From Paragonimus westermani (Eukaryota; Platyhelminthes; Trematoda; Plagiorchiida; Troglotrematidae): 64,000 nucleotides of DNA. The notes under the pieces are model-generated. The model was given only the letters and a program-made list of their open reading frames with translations, made no database searches and had not been told where the DNA came from. This document shows, piece by piece, positions 1 to 13,388 of this stretch (positions within the stretch are counted from its first letter, which is position 1; every line of letters starts with the position of its first letter). The position numbers and the translations under genes are program-made. The stretch spans positions 124,655 to 188,654 of the forward strand of contig QNGE01000934.1 of NCBI GenBank assembly GCA_008508345.1. Reading direction: 5' to 3'.

Positions 1-485
1 GCACGATGCCTAAAACTAGTGCTGGCTAAAAACAGCCTATGTTTGGCGCACAGCTGCAATAGTCGCCCACCGTTGTCCGACTGATATGATGCTATCCCAA
101 ACCTGCCACCGAAACGAGATTCGGCCTCACCAAGGCGGCCGACCTGGGCGTTCACATCTCCGGCCAGAAAGACTATATCAGAACCACGTGTCGACCGGAG
201 GAGAGCGGCCAGATCCGAATAAAAGACGTCCTTGACGCCGACGTCACTACAGTCAGTTAGAGCATAAGCAGACACAACGGAAATATTTCTGACGGTTTTG
301 CCTCTAGAACTGACCCTAACAGAACCTGCCAAGCGGACGGCACAAAGTCTACTATTAACAGGAATCCAATCTATCAATGCGGCTGCGGCCGTCGTGCTGG
401 GGACTATACCTACTCCAGTCTGACCGGCAACGACTGGATGGCAGTGTGCCAAAACAATTATTTTCTGGAAGACGTTGCCAACCAT
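1..485 (-). mobile_element. Non-LTR retrotransposon endonuclease domain (truncated by window edge)
   Basis: The minus strand has a stop-free frame of 161 codons from 485 to the window edge. It reads as an apurinic/apyrimidinic-type endonuclease of a non-LTR retrotransposon, the nicking domain ahead of reverse transcriptase. Visible motifs in order are GQTGVGIV, a DWIPVNSRL strand, NISVVSAYA, the catalytic-type GDVNAQVG, and SDNGGRLLQLC. Upstream of 485 there is an in-frame stop, and the frame is lost towards about 600, so the 5' end is broken or shifted. The reverse transcriptase would lie to the left of the window. The base composition (GC-richer) differs clearly from the flanks. The exact clade (CR1-like or RTE-like) is not resolved. 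Confidence 0.8.
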
Positions 486-3400
486 CTTTCAACCCCCAAC
501 CTGAAAGATCAGAAGACTGTTGTTTTTCAGACATCTACCTGTTGGCCTGCCTGGTATGAGTAACTTTGTTGGTGTGGTCACCACACCGTCCAGTTTAACC
601 GAAAAGATCATCGAGATGCACAAGCCGTCACACCACGTCAAGGTCCAGTCCCACCGTGACGGAATGAACAGCAGCACAGTAACAGATGAGTTGATTATTT
701 CGGGCTTTGTATATTTTCTAACCACAGTTCGTCTACGTACCGAAAACCCTGAGTCTGTGACTGTGGGATACATATTTGTTTGATGATCTTATTGTCAGCC
801 CTTACGAACCATATTTGTCAAACACGCATGGCACAGATAACTACTACCAAATGATACGTTTTGGTGCATCCCAATGTAACTGCTCACAAACAGTGAGAGG
901 CATCTTTTTTCGCTGAAGACTCTTCCAGATCACCCTCCAAGTTGATGGAATCTGAATCATGCGTGAGAAATTAAACGCAATAAAAGTTGGCTTAGACTTC
1001 TGCCACCAATTGATTTTGTGACGTTCAAAATCTGCTGCACATTTCCAGTCAAAAACTCGATCCAGTTGCATGTGCTGGATGGACTTTCTACCCACCTATA
1101 ATTGAGATACTCTAAATCGTGTTATGCTGTTGAAACATTGTAAAGACATCACCTTACTTAGATAAATAAACAGACGTTTAGTTGATATTATGCACGTAGG
1201 TACAATATGCTGGTGGATATAACTTACAGTCTGAAGCTTCCAGTGAAATCCAGCAGAAATATTTAGGTTTTTTAGTGACGCTCAACAAATGCTAAATTTT
1301 CCCGGTTAAACCATCTTGGCCAGTTGATCAGGTTACCAGAACTAACGAATTAATGAAACTCAGGCGACTATTGTGTCCCAGCGCGGTCAGAATACATCGT
1401 TGAGCGTGATAGCCATATTTCACCAACTTACACAGTTGCCCTTCTGATAAACGAGTTTGTTGGTCTCAAGTGAGTAGACATTCCACAAATCGGGCCTACA
1501 GTCACTTGGGCATGGCTGCTGAAATGCTAGATTACTGCTGCTCTACGAATATGTTGGGCTGTCACTTTTTGCAGATGGTTAAATCTAATGAACCAGCAGC
1601 CCACTGAATAGTTCTTGATTCATTCGTGATCCATTTCTTGTGCTGAGAAGCACTGATAACAAAACATCCAACGAGAAGCTAACTTATAAGGGATTCACCG
1701 AAGGATGTGGCTGGCAATCAACGGTTTTTTATTAGAATAGAATTTCGTATAACTACTCTCTAGGAACACTGTAGCATGGTCAGAATTGTTGTCGATTAAG
1801 CACAAAATGTTATGGATGACAGTCTAATCTTGATAGCATAGTCTAATAGGAAGCTGTTGGCTAAATTTACACGTTAGTTAGGTAGTGACACATGCTTTAA
1901 TTAGTGAAATCATTTCGCTGGGGATAAAATCGTTCTCTAAGATTTTTCCAGGTTTTCTACATCTATTGCTTATCGTGAACTTGGGAGATCAGCACTTTTG
2001 GCCATACTGCAAGAAAATAGCGCTCGATCGGAGCAGTCGAATCGATGCTTCAGCGCAAATTGAAGTGCTGCTTATATGTACGCAACTGGTCAACAATACG
2101 TCTAATGCTTGGCACTGACATACGATCACTGTTCTAATTGCAGGGCCAGAAAAATGCTTTATGCTAACCCAATTGTAGAACCGGGCAGTCACTGTGTATA
2201 TGCGCCCAGGACTTCCGAGGAGAGGCATCGAGTCTGGTGGTTTCTGTGACTTTGAGAATAACTTGTAACTCTGCTACTCTGTCACCAGTAGTATTCATCT
2301 TTACTCCTGTAAGAGTAATAACTAAATCGATCTTTAAATAGAGAAAGCGCGTTTAAGGATGATGAGCGAAGAAAGACAACTCTGTAAAAGGAACAACTAT
2401 AGGTACAGAGGTTGACGCCACATGTAACTATTGAAGGGGTACTTCTTTGGGGACCGTATAATACATATTTTTAGATTCGAAATTAGCTGACTTCTGACCT
2501 GCTTGCTGCACAATCCATCTGCTAGTAAATACAGCTGAGTTCGTCTAAAGAATTGTTCACGCTTAACCACAACTAAGCCGTTCTCTCCAACAATAAGCGT
2601 TCCAAAAGTTAAGGATACACACAACCGGAAACATTGTACACTGGGTTTCAATGTACCGATACGCACACAACATTCAGACGAACTGTCAATTGATACATTT
2701 ACAAAATTTGTCGGAGTCAATTGGCGTGGACTATTCAGCTCACCTTCGGTTTAACATAACAGTGTTTTCACATTCGATTCGCCGTACCTTCTGTCTGTGT
2801 ACCTCCTTTTTGGCATCATGCATCTGAGTAAACTTCATGAAATAACACTCCTTCTTACACAGATCAACCTTCACTTAAGCTATCCTACCTATCACATCCG
2901 TACCTGACTGAACAACATATCCAGGATATCTTTCTCTCTTCGCCAACGATGTTTCATTCAACCAGACTGATTTCCTCCTGAAATCTGATTCTATGGGAAG
3001 AAGACGAAACATAAATACACAACACGGTCAGGTAGTCTGCGAATTACCACTCTGAAGTGACACACTAGTCTAGATGAAAAAAATATTAAGAGTATTAATA
3101 GTGATATGTGCTTACTGGTGAAACCGTTGAGGGAGGCTGCATAACGGGTAATTCACTGCCTCCAATTTACCAAATACTAGCTCATGCATGGGCTTTGGCA
3201 CCGTTGATTTGTTTTGCAAAAACCCCTATGTCGTCTCTGAATCGATTGCATTTGAGTCCCTACATACACGTTCTCATATCTAATGGTTATTCTTCCACAA
3301 TTCCGCCGATTTGCAGACTTTGATTTCTTCGGTAACCTTTGCGCTTTCACTGGAATTGTGTTAAATCAAAAATCGATGATCACATGACACAGCCTGTTTG

Positions 3401-4511
3401 GCAAGTTTTACTTAATCGACCGGTCGCCTTCAAGTACAACGAGTAGCTACATTAACTCTAACAGAATGACGCAACCAGCACCCATTTCCAATAGCGGTGT
3501 ATTGCTCCTGGAAGCTGTGGGCCTTGTTTTCCATGTGCTCGTCTCTATTCATGTTTCTGTCCTACATTTTTCGCAGATAAGAATATGTTCTGTCATGTAA
3601 AAATCAGAATACGCTAGAGTGACTCTTCGAAAATGACAGGTTTCCTCCATTTCAACAATTTCACTTTTAGGCACTTCTAGGTGTATTACCGCTTTCCTGC
3701 ATTCTCGTCGTCCTAAGGCACCAGTGTCCGGACTGTCATTCTGGCTGCACTCTATACAATTGGCATAAAAGTTGGTGAAAAACCAGTCATCTCTCAAGTT
3801 AGTCGTGAACTGCGTTTTACCGCTTTCAATTGGAGGAAATTCATCTGCAAAAAATTAAGGTTGAAACGGCTTAAAAATTGCGCATATAATATACAACAAA
3901 ATAGCAGGGAAGAGTAAGGTAGATATTCCTTTGGCAATGCCAGAGAATGTGGTTCTTCCGATTATGCGTTTAGCACATTTAAATTGAGTGCTTATTTATA
4001 ATTATCCGGTGGTGTTTGTTGTTAGGCTAATGGGTCAAATCAAAATTTCTTGCTGAGAGATAACCTGTTTTTTCAGTGTCCCTAAATGAAAGTAGAATTC
4101 GAATTTAGTTCATCTTGTTAGCTTATGTTAACCTAAAAGTCAAGTTCCGGTTGTATATAAATTGTCGCTTAAAAGTACCTTAATCATAATATTGGCTGAG
4201 CTGTCAAAAGTCTAATCGTCACAGTCGACTTATCACTTCAATGAGACCCTTGTTGAGACACCACGTGAACTCATTCATACGTGGACAAAGTCCCACTCAC
4301 GTGTCGGCCTGTTCTCCAAAGAGTTAGCTTCCCTTCTTATCGCATAGTCTTCTGCCTCAATTTTTCCCTTTTATGGTAAGATACAGCGCTTGATGTAGTT
4401 GGTTATATGTAAGCGTTGTACAAGAAAATATACAGCAATCAATCTGTAAGCAAAGACGACTAACTTTGGTGAATTTCGTAAAAATTCCCAGCGTAGTCAT
4501 GAAAACAATGT
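486..4511. other. No firm gene
   Basis: The first 100 bp or so are probably the broken 5' end of the endonuclease element. The rest is AT-rich sequence with only chance-length frames, apart from the low-confidence exon at 3549-3844. A weaker minus-strand pair with matching phase (donor at 2744, GAAG|GTGAGC; acceptor at 2682, TCAATTGACAG) was also noted. Confidence 0.5.
3549..3844 (-). CDS. Candidate terminal exon (low confidence)
   Basis: The strong acceptor CCTTAATTTTTTGCAG is followed by 97 open codons to a TGA stop. Paired cysteines occur as NCIEC near residue 28 and CEKC near the end. No donor stands out, so if real it would be a last exon. Function is unknown. Confidence 0.22.
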
Positions 4512-4552
4512 GTAGCGAACAAGCTCGTTTTCAGTGATTCATCATCAGGCTA
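4512..4552 (-). ncRNA. Degenerate hammerhead-ribozyme-like motif, copy 1
   Basis: On the minus strand a TAGC arm, CTGATGA, a GAAA box, a short palindromic stem III (AACGAGCTTGTT) and TC followed by GCTA occur in the order of a minimal type I hammerhead. TAGC and GCTA pair as stem I. Stem II between CTGATGA and GAAA does not form well, so activity is doubtful. Hammerhead motifs are known from Penelope-like elements; function here is inference. Confidence 0.3.
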
Positions 4553-4580
4553 AATACATCACATTTATATCACACATTTC
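4512..4580. repeat. Solo terminal fragment of a Penelope-like element
   Basis: The stretch beginning TAGCGAACAAG and running through ATCATCAGGCTA is a diverged match to both inverted-repeat arms of the Penelope-like element at 18684-19322. No reverse-transcriptase sequence is seen next to it. On the minus strand it contains a hammerhead-like core described separately. Confidence 0.5.
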
Positions 4581-5501
4581 ACGGGAGAATCGTTAGGGGA
4601 GTATACGGGGGAACATTTGGTTAATGAGGTCAATCAGTTCAATGTCACACTGCAATCATGTACCCACTTGAAAAATGGGTCTTGAATTTGTCAGTAAAAA
4701 GCTTGACAAGTTAAATACTTAGGTGAAAATTCGGTCAACTTTTTCTGTGACATCCGTTCCATCATATTTTTGGTTGGCCACACCATGCTATTAGTACCAG
4801 TTGAACCGATCAAACAAAACTCTTAACACATGGACAAATGCGGCTTTCCTTCATGTTGGACTCAACAAAGTTGTTAAACACTAACAACGCTCGTGAAAAA
4901 AATGCAAGAAAATGTGGCTGCCTACAACGTGATTCTACTATTTCCACAAAGGTTAAACAAACTTTTCTCCACGCAAATCAATAGGCAATGCCACGGAGTT
5001 TAGGTCGGTTATGCTAGAGCAAGTGTTTCTGCACCTTTACAAGTGTTCTTTACAGATAGCCAAAACTAAAGTTCTTCAAGAGAATAAAAGCAAAGAAGCC
5101 ACACGATGAAACATAGACAGCTCCTGCGAAGATAACGTTTGCTCGATAGACGCACCCACGTGTCTACGCAGTAGCAGTGGAATAGCGGCCGACTTAACCA
5201 GTCTATGTTTATTAAAAAGGATGGTAGTTCTGCTGTGGGTTTGTGATAAACGAAGTTTTGTCTTTTTAATAATTTTCTGCTAGTTTTCCTGACAACGCGC
5301 TCAAGTTTGTCACAGACACTCAAGCAAGTGCATAATCCCGTGAGATATGCGAGTTGGAGTGGTTAGTATCGGTTTTTTCTTCAAATTCAGCATATTTGTA
5401 CAATTATTATTATCACCGGATTATACCACTTTATTTTGAGTTCTACGGTTGGGGTTGTCATTCTGTGGAGTTTAAACTATAGTTCTTTTTACGTCAGTCT
5501 C

Positions 5502-5525
5502 ATATATATATATTATGTATATAAA
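5502..5525. repeat. Short AT dinucleotide tract
   Basis: CATATATATATATTATGTATATA is a simple-sequence tract of no visible special role. Confidence 0.6.
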
Positions 5526-6160
5526 GCAGCAAGACAGTGCAAAATTCCGGCATTGCATGTAGTAGAAAAACGAAACATTTTTATGGGAGAATAAGACAAC
5601 TGAGTTTCACTTTGCTCAAAATCAGTGCAATATCAACGTCAGAGTGCTCTGGGTCGACCACAGACAGGTAATTGGGAAACGAGTGATTGGCATTCAAGGT
5701 TACCAACCCACAGTCCACTAAGCTTATTTCAACGGTTTCATAAGCATCGATTTTATTTTGAAAGCACAACAATTTGAGAATAACTACTAGTGATCATTAC
5801 ATATAAGTGCGGGTTTGTTACCGAACCTATCCAGCTTGACATCTTGTCATTTCTTCCCGAAAAAGTGCCCTAATGTGAAATTGTCCCGTCAGTTTTCTTT
5901 GATTGGAAATGCTATTTCCTAGTATTTGGTGATAAACTTTTTGTCGGCGAGAAGGGCACGGCATCATCGTTAAGAAGAGTGTACAAAAATGCAGGTTTCA
6001 CGCATTGCTTCCCAGACAGACTAAGAGATTTTTCATTGATTACTGCAACCGTAATGAAATGGTATTTTTTTCTGTTCTCCTGAAAATGAAACAATTATCA
6101 ACTCTCTCCCAGTTGAAAATTCTACGAATTATAATGAAATCACTGGGAGTTTCTCCTTAC

Positions 6161-6353
6161 CGGTACCAGAGATCATGATCTACGAAATTATTCTCGTACT
6201 CCGTTGTTCGCGTTGCATACAAGGATTTCGACCAACGTGTAACTGTAAAACTTTGGTGGCCAAAGACAATAGCAGGGAGAAAACGATAACAACGATCAGA
6301 CAATGTGCAAACCATTGTGTGACACCTGACTTGCAAATTGATGTTTGCTGTTC
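6161..6353 (-). CDS. Candidate internal exon (low confidence)
   Basis: This minus-strand segment is bounded by a strong acceptor (CTACAATTTTTGCAG) and a strong donor (CG|GTAAGG). It is open for 63 codons in one frame (phase 1 in, phase 2 out), starting TANINLQVRCH and ending ENNFVDHDLWY. It has no start codon of its own. No family is recognised. The frame does not join in phase to the next good acceptor downstream (6083, TTTCATTTTCAG), so either an exon is missing or the call is chance. Open frames of this length are expected by chance in this sequence. Confidence 0.25.
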
Positions 6354-9301
6354 CTGCAAAAATTGTAGGGATTTTGGTTTAATGCATTGGGTAAACGACG
6401 TCAGTGTATCTGTGTGACATCGGTTCTGGCCGAAACCAAAGATACAACAAATCTGTTTTATCTGGTGTATCAAAACGAAGGCATAACACCTCACTCCGAA
6501 CGTGGCTAATATTGCCAAAGCTTTCATGCGGATACTCCTTAGTCGTACTGGACAATCAAAATGGTTGGAAAGGGCTTAATAAAACAACGCGGTACTGTGA
6601 TTTAATGCAATGGTTATAATCCAAGCTTGCTGTGTGTTGCGAAAGCATAAGTCATAATTCGTTGAATACTGCGTATGGTTCGACCGGATATCCTTACACA
6701 AAATCGAATCACAAAAATATGCAAACGGCAGGCTTGCTTGATAACCGAAACATCTATCTTGCTGCCAATGCGCTCAAGGCGCATAATGTAACATGTGCCT
6801 CTTCACGGTGAAATATAGCGGTTTGAAAAGATCCCCTTGCAGTTACAGCTTGGCAATATCAGGCGTGTGACAAGAAAACATGAGCATGCAAACGGTTAGG
6901 TAGTCTGCAACGCTTTAAAATCAGCAAAAGTTCCTAACGCCTAGATGTCGTAAAATGATCAACATGTTACTTTATACGTACACCGATCCTACTGGATCCC
7001 GTTAATAGTAGCGATGTAAAACCATAATATAAACATGAGTATTTTGTAGTGAGCAGTAAAAATGTTCGTTTTCAGGTGTTCTTTGCCACTAATGTGTGTT
7101 GAACATGTTGATGAGATAAATTTTGAGAACTCCTTGACGGGCACTTATCCAAAATACGTAAGTGTTCAAACTGTATAGCTGGTCATTCTGAAAGATAAGT
7201 TTACTATTTTGGCGTTAACAGTGTCTATCACATAGTTACTACATCGTTGACGCAATGTTGCATCAAGCAATATGTACAGGCTGGCCCGTCCGCTATTTTC
7301 TGATTAGTGTGAGTTTTCCATGAACAGTAGGTGGGCGTACACGTGTACAAAACAACAGGGTTCACAAATCAGTCGTGCACACTGAAATTCGTTTACACGG
7401 AAATGCTCGACCATTGTATGTTACTAATCAGAATATCAGTAGTAAACCGCTCAAACAACTTTAAGTAAGGATAGTAACTGAGAAAACACCAGAACGGAAT
7501 TCTTTATCATTAATTGCTGGTGGATTTTCAGATATTTCCATGGTGAGACCATGTTTGATAACAGTATCCGTTTGTACTTCCTACCGAACAAGAGTAAATT
7601 GATTAAGAACTTATACCATTGAAAAGATCATACGTTCACGTTTGCGGAATTACTCATAAGTTATGGCACATCGTTGAACAGCACAAGCAGTGTACTTATC
7701 AAGAATGGCAGCCGTGCTGGATCAATTTACATGAAAATTTGATAAATTGAGGTACTGCTTCTTCTTCAAAAAAGTGGTTGAATGCAGTAAGAAATTGTGA
7801 CTCGAATAGTCAAAATCCATTTGTCAGCTCTTTCGAATTTTTCGAAATAAACCGCACATCAACTTACGGGAACTTGCAGATTATCATTGCAGTGAAAAAG
7901 TTCAGGGAATTTCGGGTAATATTTATAACGACCGTGATAAATTTGGATGGAAAATCCACTGTGTGGATTGTATTGTGTTTTTGGAGAAGCACGTCTGTTC
8001 TGTGCACGCAGCGAAAGTACCCAATCAACGACGATGAAAATCGCCAAAATGTTACCAGCATCAAACCAAATTTTCAATCTTCTGGACCGTGTACATTCAA
8101 GTATAGGTGCGCTTTGAATGAAAGCTCATGCATCCTCTGTGAGCTCTCCACTTCACTGAACAATGACTACCTACTTTCGTGCACGTGGAACGACAAGAAA
8201 ATGCTTCTGTGAATCCAGCTTCTTTTGAGCGAGAGAATGCGCACAGTTTAACGGCATCTATTGCCCATGTCCAATCGTTTGTCTCTCGTGTTCACACATA
8301 TTTCTTTCCTCATACTTCCTGGGTTTCAAAGTGAAAAATTTGTCAAAAATTCCCGATCGCTCATCGTCTGTGTATGCACCCCAAATTAATCTTCACAAAA
8401 TTGCATCAATTTGCACACCAGCTGAACACTGCATTTTCCGTATGGAGAAATAGCGGCAAATTTTGTATTTTGCTTTCGATTTTGCTCCAGTCATCCTGCT
8501 TACTTGTCTTCAAACGTAACACATGTTACCAACATAGCAGTAGAATATCCACATTTAAAATCAGTATGTTTACATGCAGGCGCTTCATTGACACGAGAGC
8601 AGTTCAACTACATGCATGCTGGTGGCGTAGACATTTACTAATTCGACTGAATAACTAAACATATTGTATTGTTAAAAATGCTGGGAAAATTGTAATGACC
8701 CACAATGAAGCATTATAACTTACATTTCATTGAGCATGTTCTGTGAGTCCCAACTATGTTCTGACGATATTTCGAATGCGAATACTATACGTGCAATTGG
8801 TTATTCTTGTTTACAGGAGGCAAAATTTTCGCGAATCACCTTGGCGCCTTATGGATTGTGACCTTATTAGAGGGACGGTTTCTTTCCTGAGAATATAGCA
8901 CGATTAGTCTTCCAGAGTTAGACGAAAACCACGTGTAATTTGTTTTATTTGCATAAAATCTTAGCGTTTACAATACAAGCCGTTTTACGCAAACAACTCC
9001 ATATGTACTTCTTTGCCTCACTTTGTTCTGGCTATTACCAATAGAATAAAGTGTTCATTTCCTTGGAAGGTAGTTTTGTTTACTTGAGGATGAACAATCA
9101 TGGTCAGGTTGCTGTTGTACTAAAATTCCGGGTCGACAATCTATAATTAAATAAACGGTGGTTGTTACATTAATCAACAAAGTTCTGGCCTCACAACAAT
9201 CTCGTTTCAACAGAACGGTACTGGAAGTATTAAGCATTATTTCACACATTCGTAATGTGATACGCCCTTTATATGAATTGATTCCAGACCTCTACACTTA
9301 C

Positions 9302-9504
9302 AAGGATGCTTGATAATTTCCATCTCTTTATGATCGGTTTCCGTTATCTGTTTCAGGCAAAGCTCCAAACCACAAATTAAGACAACTCCCTGATTGTCAT
9401 CCACATTACAAAAATTTACCGGTGGTAATTGGTATGGCCTGGAGATTGACTGATAGGATTTACAAACCAGAGTAATTGGATCGCAACCAAAGTACAATTG
9501 AACA
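9302..9504 (-). CDS. Candidate internal exon (low confidence)
   Basis: The acceptor is ATTATTGTCCCCAG and the donor CATCCTT|GTAAGT. The frame of 67 codons begins VQLYFGCDPITL and includes NVDDNQGVVLICGLELC, so it is cysteine-rich and could be extracellular. Its phase (2 in, 1 out) matches the candidate exon at 9675-9790 upstream. No family is recognised; both could be chance. Confidence 0.25.
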
Positions 9505-9674
9505 CTGGGGACAATAATGTTTCGATGGTTTTATTCACTTTTAAGGAAGTGGTTTGGGCACGTTGTGTACACAGTGAATGGTTCCATATTCCATCTATCA
9601 GTTTACTTTTCGTGAAAGCATTGGTTGAATTCAAATACAGCTATGCAAGCTAGTGTTTCTCTGAGGGTCAATAC

Positions 9675-9790
9675 TGGTGCCTCAAATTGGCACGAGAAGC
9701 TTGGGCATGGTGAAACAATGCAGAACTCGCGAAACAAAAATCAACTGAATCAACATGAAAAAATTCTACAAACATCCGCTTAATTTTGAC
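9675..9790 (-). CDS. Candidate internal exon (low confidence)
   Basis: The acceptor is GATTCAGCTTTTTCAG, followed by an open frame VKIKRMFVEFFHVDSVDFC and onward to ANLRH. The donor CCA|GTATTG is weaker. It is phase 0 in and phase 2 out, compatible with the candidate exon at 9302-9504. No homology is recognised. Confidence 0.2.
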
Positions 9791-11670
9791 CTGAAAAAGC
9801 TGAATCCAGCGGGCGCCAATATTCCAGTTTCGCATTTTTACTACAGTGGACATGAGAGTGACTACTACTGTATGACTACAAAGGTTTGTACACAGTATAT
9901 GAAAATACGGCCGTTATTCGGAGCTGGAAGAGGGAATAACCAGAAAGTTGCCAAGAAATCTCAGACAAGCACCAAAATCATTCACCTTCAAGATCACTGA
10001 GGATGTTTTATTGACATATCACGGAGAAAATAAGAAACCCAGGTTAACATTTACTGTAAATTTCGAATGGTTCTTAAGCCGGCAAAAAATATTAATGAAC
10101 TATTCAGTACAGACTGCAGCCTATCACGCTCATGAACAACAAGAATGCCGTGTGTCATTTTCGCGCCCATTATCAACCTATAGTTAGCGTGTGATCTTCG
10201 CAAATGTACTCACAATTGTTCATCCGTCTTCTTGAAATGACACCTGAACTGTAATGTGGGTTACGCCGGAAGTATGCAGTATTCACTTCTAAATATTATT
10301 ATTTATTTCGGTTGTGTGAGATGATTAGTTAAGTTCGACGTTGAACAGAGAGCTGCATAGATTTGCACGTTATTCTAGTAGGATATGAAATGTGTCGTTG
10401 GCTGGAACTTTTGTCATCACCAAAGAGATTTATCGTTTTGCAAATTTGTGCCAATAGCTATTATGTTTCACTGCACCTAGTCGTTTTCTGTGTCCACACT
10501 TAATGGTATCATAACAGAGCATTATGGTTGCCTACTAAGCAAGGTCTTATTTTCTATATAACAATAATAACAATACGGACAAAACCCGATGTATTACAGT
10601 CGTGAACTGCTTCGATTATCTCTGATATTTTAACTTTTTTCAATGGCTCTCCAAAGGGGTGATACACATTCAACAAGTCGACCAGTTTCCTACGTATTAC
10701 ACGACTTCACTTACGTTACGATGACGTCAACACAGAGAGAACAGATCGCTGCTTGTGTTATCGTTTGGCGGAGCACATTCATTAGTGGCCATCAAACGCA
10801 ATAGCAAAAAACGACCTGTTGACCGTAACAAGCATGCAGCGAGCGGCTTCTTTGGACGACGAACCCATAATAGCAATTGGTCATCTAGTTGATTCGGTAA
10901 AATAGTTCAAAACAATATGACGTAAACACAATCCGAAACTGCTGGAGATTTTCGTTGTGCTCAATCTCAGCAGCACCATGTATGCAGTCAAGTCAAGTCC
11001 ACGACCCGTGATTAATTGTCAGGGTATTGAGCAGCATCGGTTGGTTAGCCCAGACAGTTGTGATAACGGTAACTGTAGCAAGCACAAATGGAGCGTAAGC
11101 TTGGTTTGGTGAAATATAGTAGTAACTGTTCAACATGCCTCTGGTTGTTACAAGAAACAACATCCTGTACAAGCCACTCAATTCATCATCGCTTATTTTG
11201 TGGGCTCAAGAATAAAATGGAACGGCCATTGATCGACAAATAGCCGACTTTTTCAAAGCGTAAAACTGGCTTGCCAATTTAAAAAGTCTGTTGGCCAGAG
11301 CTCTGTAGGCACCAGTCAACTACAGTTGAACCGAAAGTTCACTGAATCTGAGGCTGTGACAAGCTTCCACTAATTTACGTCTCCTGTTGTTTCCATTTAT
11401 TATGATTTCAAAAAAATGGTTTGCTGTGTGCCGCACAAGCTATTAACAGTCTGCTTTACCCAGGAGGCGGTCGAAACACGCGGTCGAACCAGGAAGTGGG
11501 CGCGGATCAAAGTTGACGTAGTAGTTTGTATACGGCTTTACTGCTCACCCTGCAGACGTTGTGTGCGAAGCTTCTGGATCAAAGGAAAATCAACCAGGGA
11601 AGACAGCCTTATTCAAACGTAACTTCGTCAAACCTCTGTGTCCTCATCCGTTTTTCCCGAGTATTGTTAC

Positions 11671-11942
11671 GCGCTGTCCAATACACTTTTGGATACAATC
11701 TTTGTTTGTTGTTCTAACTGCACTTTGCACGAACGCGAACCGTCCATGCATAAGTGTAGAATAAGATTGAGACAATATGACGGATATATCTTTTTGAAAC
11801 CACATCTGGAGTAAAAGTGTGCGTTCCTGGTGACGTTTGTTTCGTATATCTAAGAGATTACGCTGAATGATAAACAATTCTCCCGTCAACCAACTTTTGC
11901 GCAAAACAACGTCGAGGTGTAGGCCTTCCGTGGATGACAATG
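11671..11942 (-). CDS. Candidate internal exon (low confidence)
   Basis: The acceptor is GCGAAATTTTTTACAG and the donor CGC|GTAACA is weak. It is open for 90 codons in one frame, including LHLDVVLRKSWLTGELF and KDISVILSQSYSTLMHG. The phase out is 0, which would fit the candidate at 9675-9790. No family is recognised. Confidence 0.25.
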
Positions 11943-12615
11943 CTGTAAAAAATTTCGCTAAAGCGAGCGCAGTCCAAGTCTACCGCTGATAATCCCGCAT
12001 AATATTGTGAAGCAGAACTCAAACGGACAAGAGCGAAAATCACAGTCTAGGCTCTTTGATTCGCAGTGGGCAATTTTAAAGGAAACGCTGTTAAGCAAAT
12101 TTCACGGCTTTATCAAGAGCCTCACTTTGTGCAGTTTAAAACATAGGTAAGTTGATCATTGTGGACTGTCTCTTCACGAGGATTACTAGCAAGAACTTAA
12201 TGTGGGCCAAACTAAGAATCCACAAGACGACTGAGCTTAAAATAGATTATAGACGGCATATTAACGTTGTTCATTGTGACTGCCATGTGATCCTCTGATA
12301 AACAAATGGTCGCAGAAGCAATGAACTTACTGAATTCGTGAACTGCAGAGCTATCAGAGTTTACTGATCGAATGCAAACGGAATGAAAAACTAATACTTC
12401 TCGTGATTGAAATCGTTTACCGTATTCAAAAGACTAAAGACGTAACAGAATTGCATATGTAAAAATAAAACCCGCCTACAAAGAGAAATGTCATAAAAAT
12501 AATACTACAGGGTTAGTCAATCCCCTGAATCGTTTGATGGATTCCGTATGCGACAGTGGGACGGGTGAGTAACAGAGTCCAAACGTGAAATTTCCGCGAT
12601 CTTGGTGTGACTTTG

Positions 12616-12680
12616 TAGCTCAGATGGTAGATGGCTTGCCGCGTTGAGGCATGCTGTTTGACGCTGGTTCGAATCCAGCC
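12616..12680 (+). repeat. tRNA-derived SINE head (A and B boxes)
   Basis: TAGCTCAGATGG (12616-12627) matches a polymerase III A box and GGTTCGAATCC (12666-12676) matches a B box. GCTGG/CCAGC (12663-12679) forms a perfect 5-bp T-arm with a 7-nt loop. The D arm and acceptor stem do not close, and the anticodon arm is short, so this is better read as a tRNA-derived SINE or tRNA pseudogene than as a working tRNA. SINE borders are unclear; similar GC-rich sequence runs from about 12515 to 12700. Confidence 0.6.
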
Positions 12681-13388
12681 CAAGCCCTAACTTTTCATAA
12701 ATGGGTCGCATATAGAAACATGTTTTACAGGAACGAAAATAAGTGAAAGTTCAGTTACGCAACATTATGGATTGAATATTGCGATGTTCAATAATTTATC
12801 CTAAGGAACTTTGAAAGGAACGTGTTGTTCATCGTCTCGCTATAGAATATTCTTTACCAGAAAAAATTTCCAAGAAAAACCTTTTATGGGATACGAAGAA
12901 GGCTTGCATTAAGCAATGCCACTGAGGAAATAAACTTCGGACAGTCAACAACCAAACGCTTTTTGGAGATGGAAGTGAGTCGATCTATTTGCTGCGCTCT
13001 AATATGAACTGACCATCATTTCATGAAACAACCATATTCACCATTAGGCCCTCAGCCGCCCCATACAGATGAGTCAGATACGAGTGTGATCGAGAGTCTG
13101 CAGGGAAAACTGACTCAACCTCCAGGTATGAACTGCATGAGAACCAGCCACGAATGTGCTTCACAAAAGTGCATGTAAGTACGTATTCTGCGTCAATTTT
13201 CAACTCAGTCCTACAGCTTGATCTTTCGATCTGGCAAAGTAAGCTTTATGAGCTCATTCTAAACTATATGCATATTAATCGTTCATTGCAGGGAAGATCT
13301 GTCTAAACCGTACTTGATTTTGAACAAAATATACATGTTTATGAGTGGTAAAGGATATTGGCCAATATGTCATTTGAACATCACTCAC

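Larger units (their letters stand above)
4581..12615. other. No firm gene
   Basis: Apart from the candidate minus-strand exons listed at 6161, 9302, 9675 and 11671, no coding, RNA or repeat feature is recognised. Frames of up to 144 codons (plus, 7778-8212) are within chance expectation. Confidence 0.5.

Noticed and set aside
7778..8212. 144-codon plus-strand frame
   Set aside because: It is within chance length. The minus strand across it has an equally plausible acceptor (GCGTGCACAG) and donor (GTAAGT at 7866), so no strand is favoured.
12616..12680. Functional tRNA gene
   Set aside because: The D arm and acceptor stem do not pair, and only the T arm is good, so a SINE or tRNA pseudogene is the better call.
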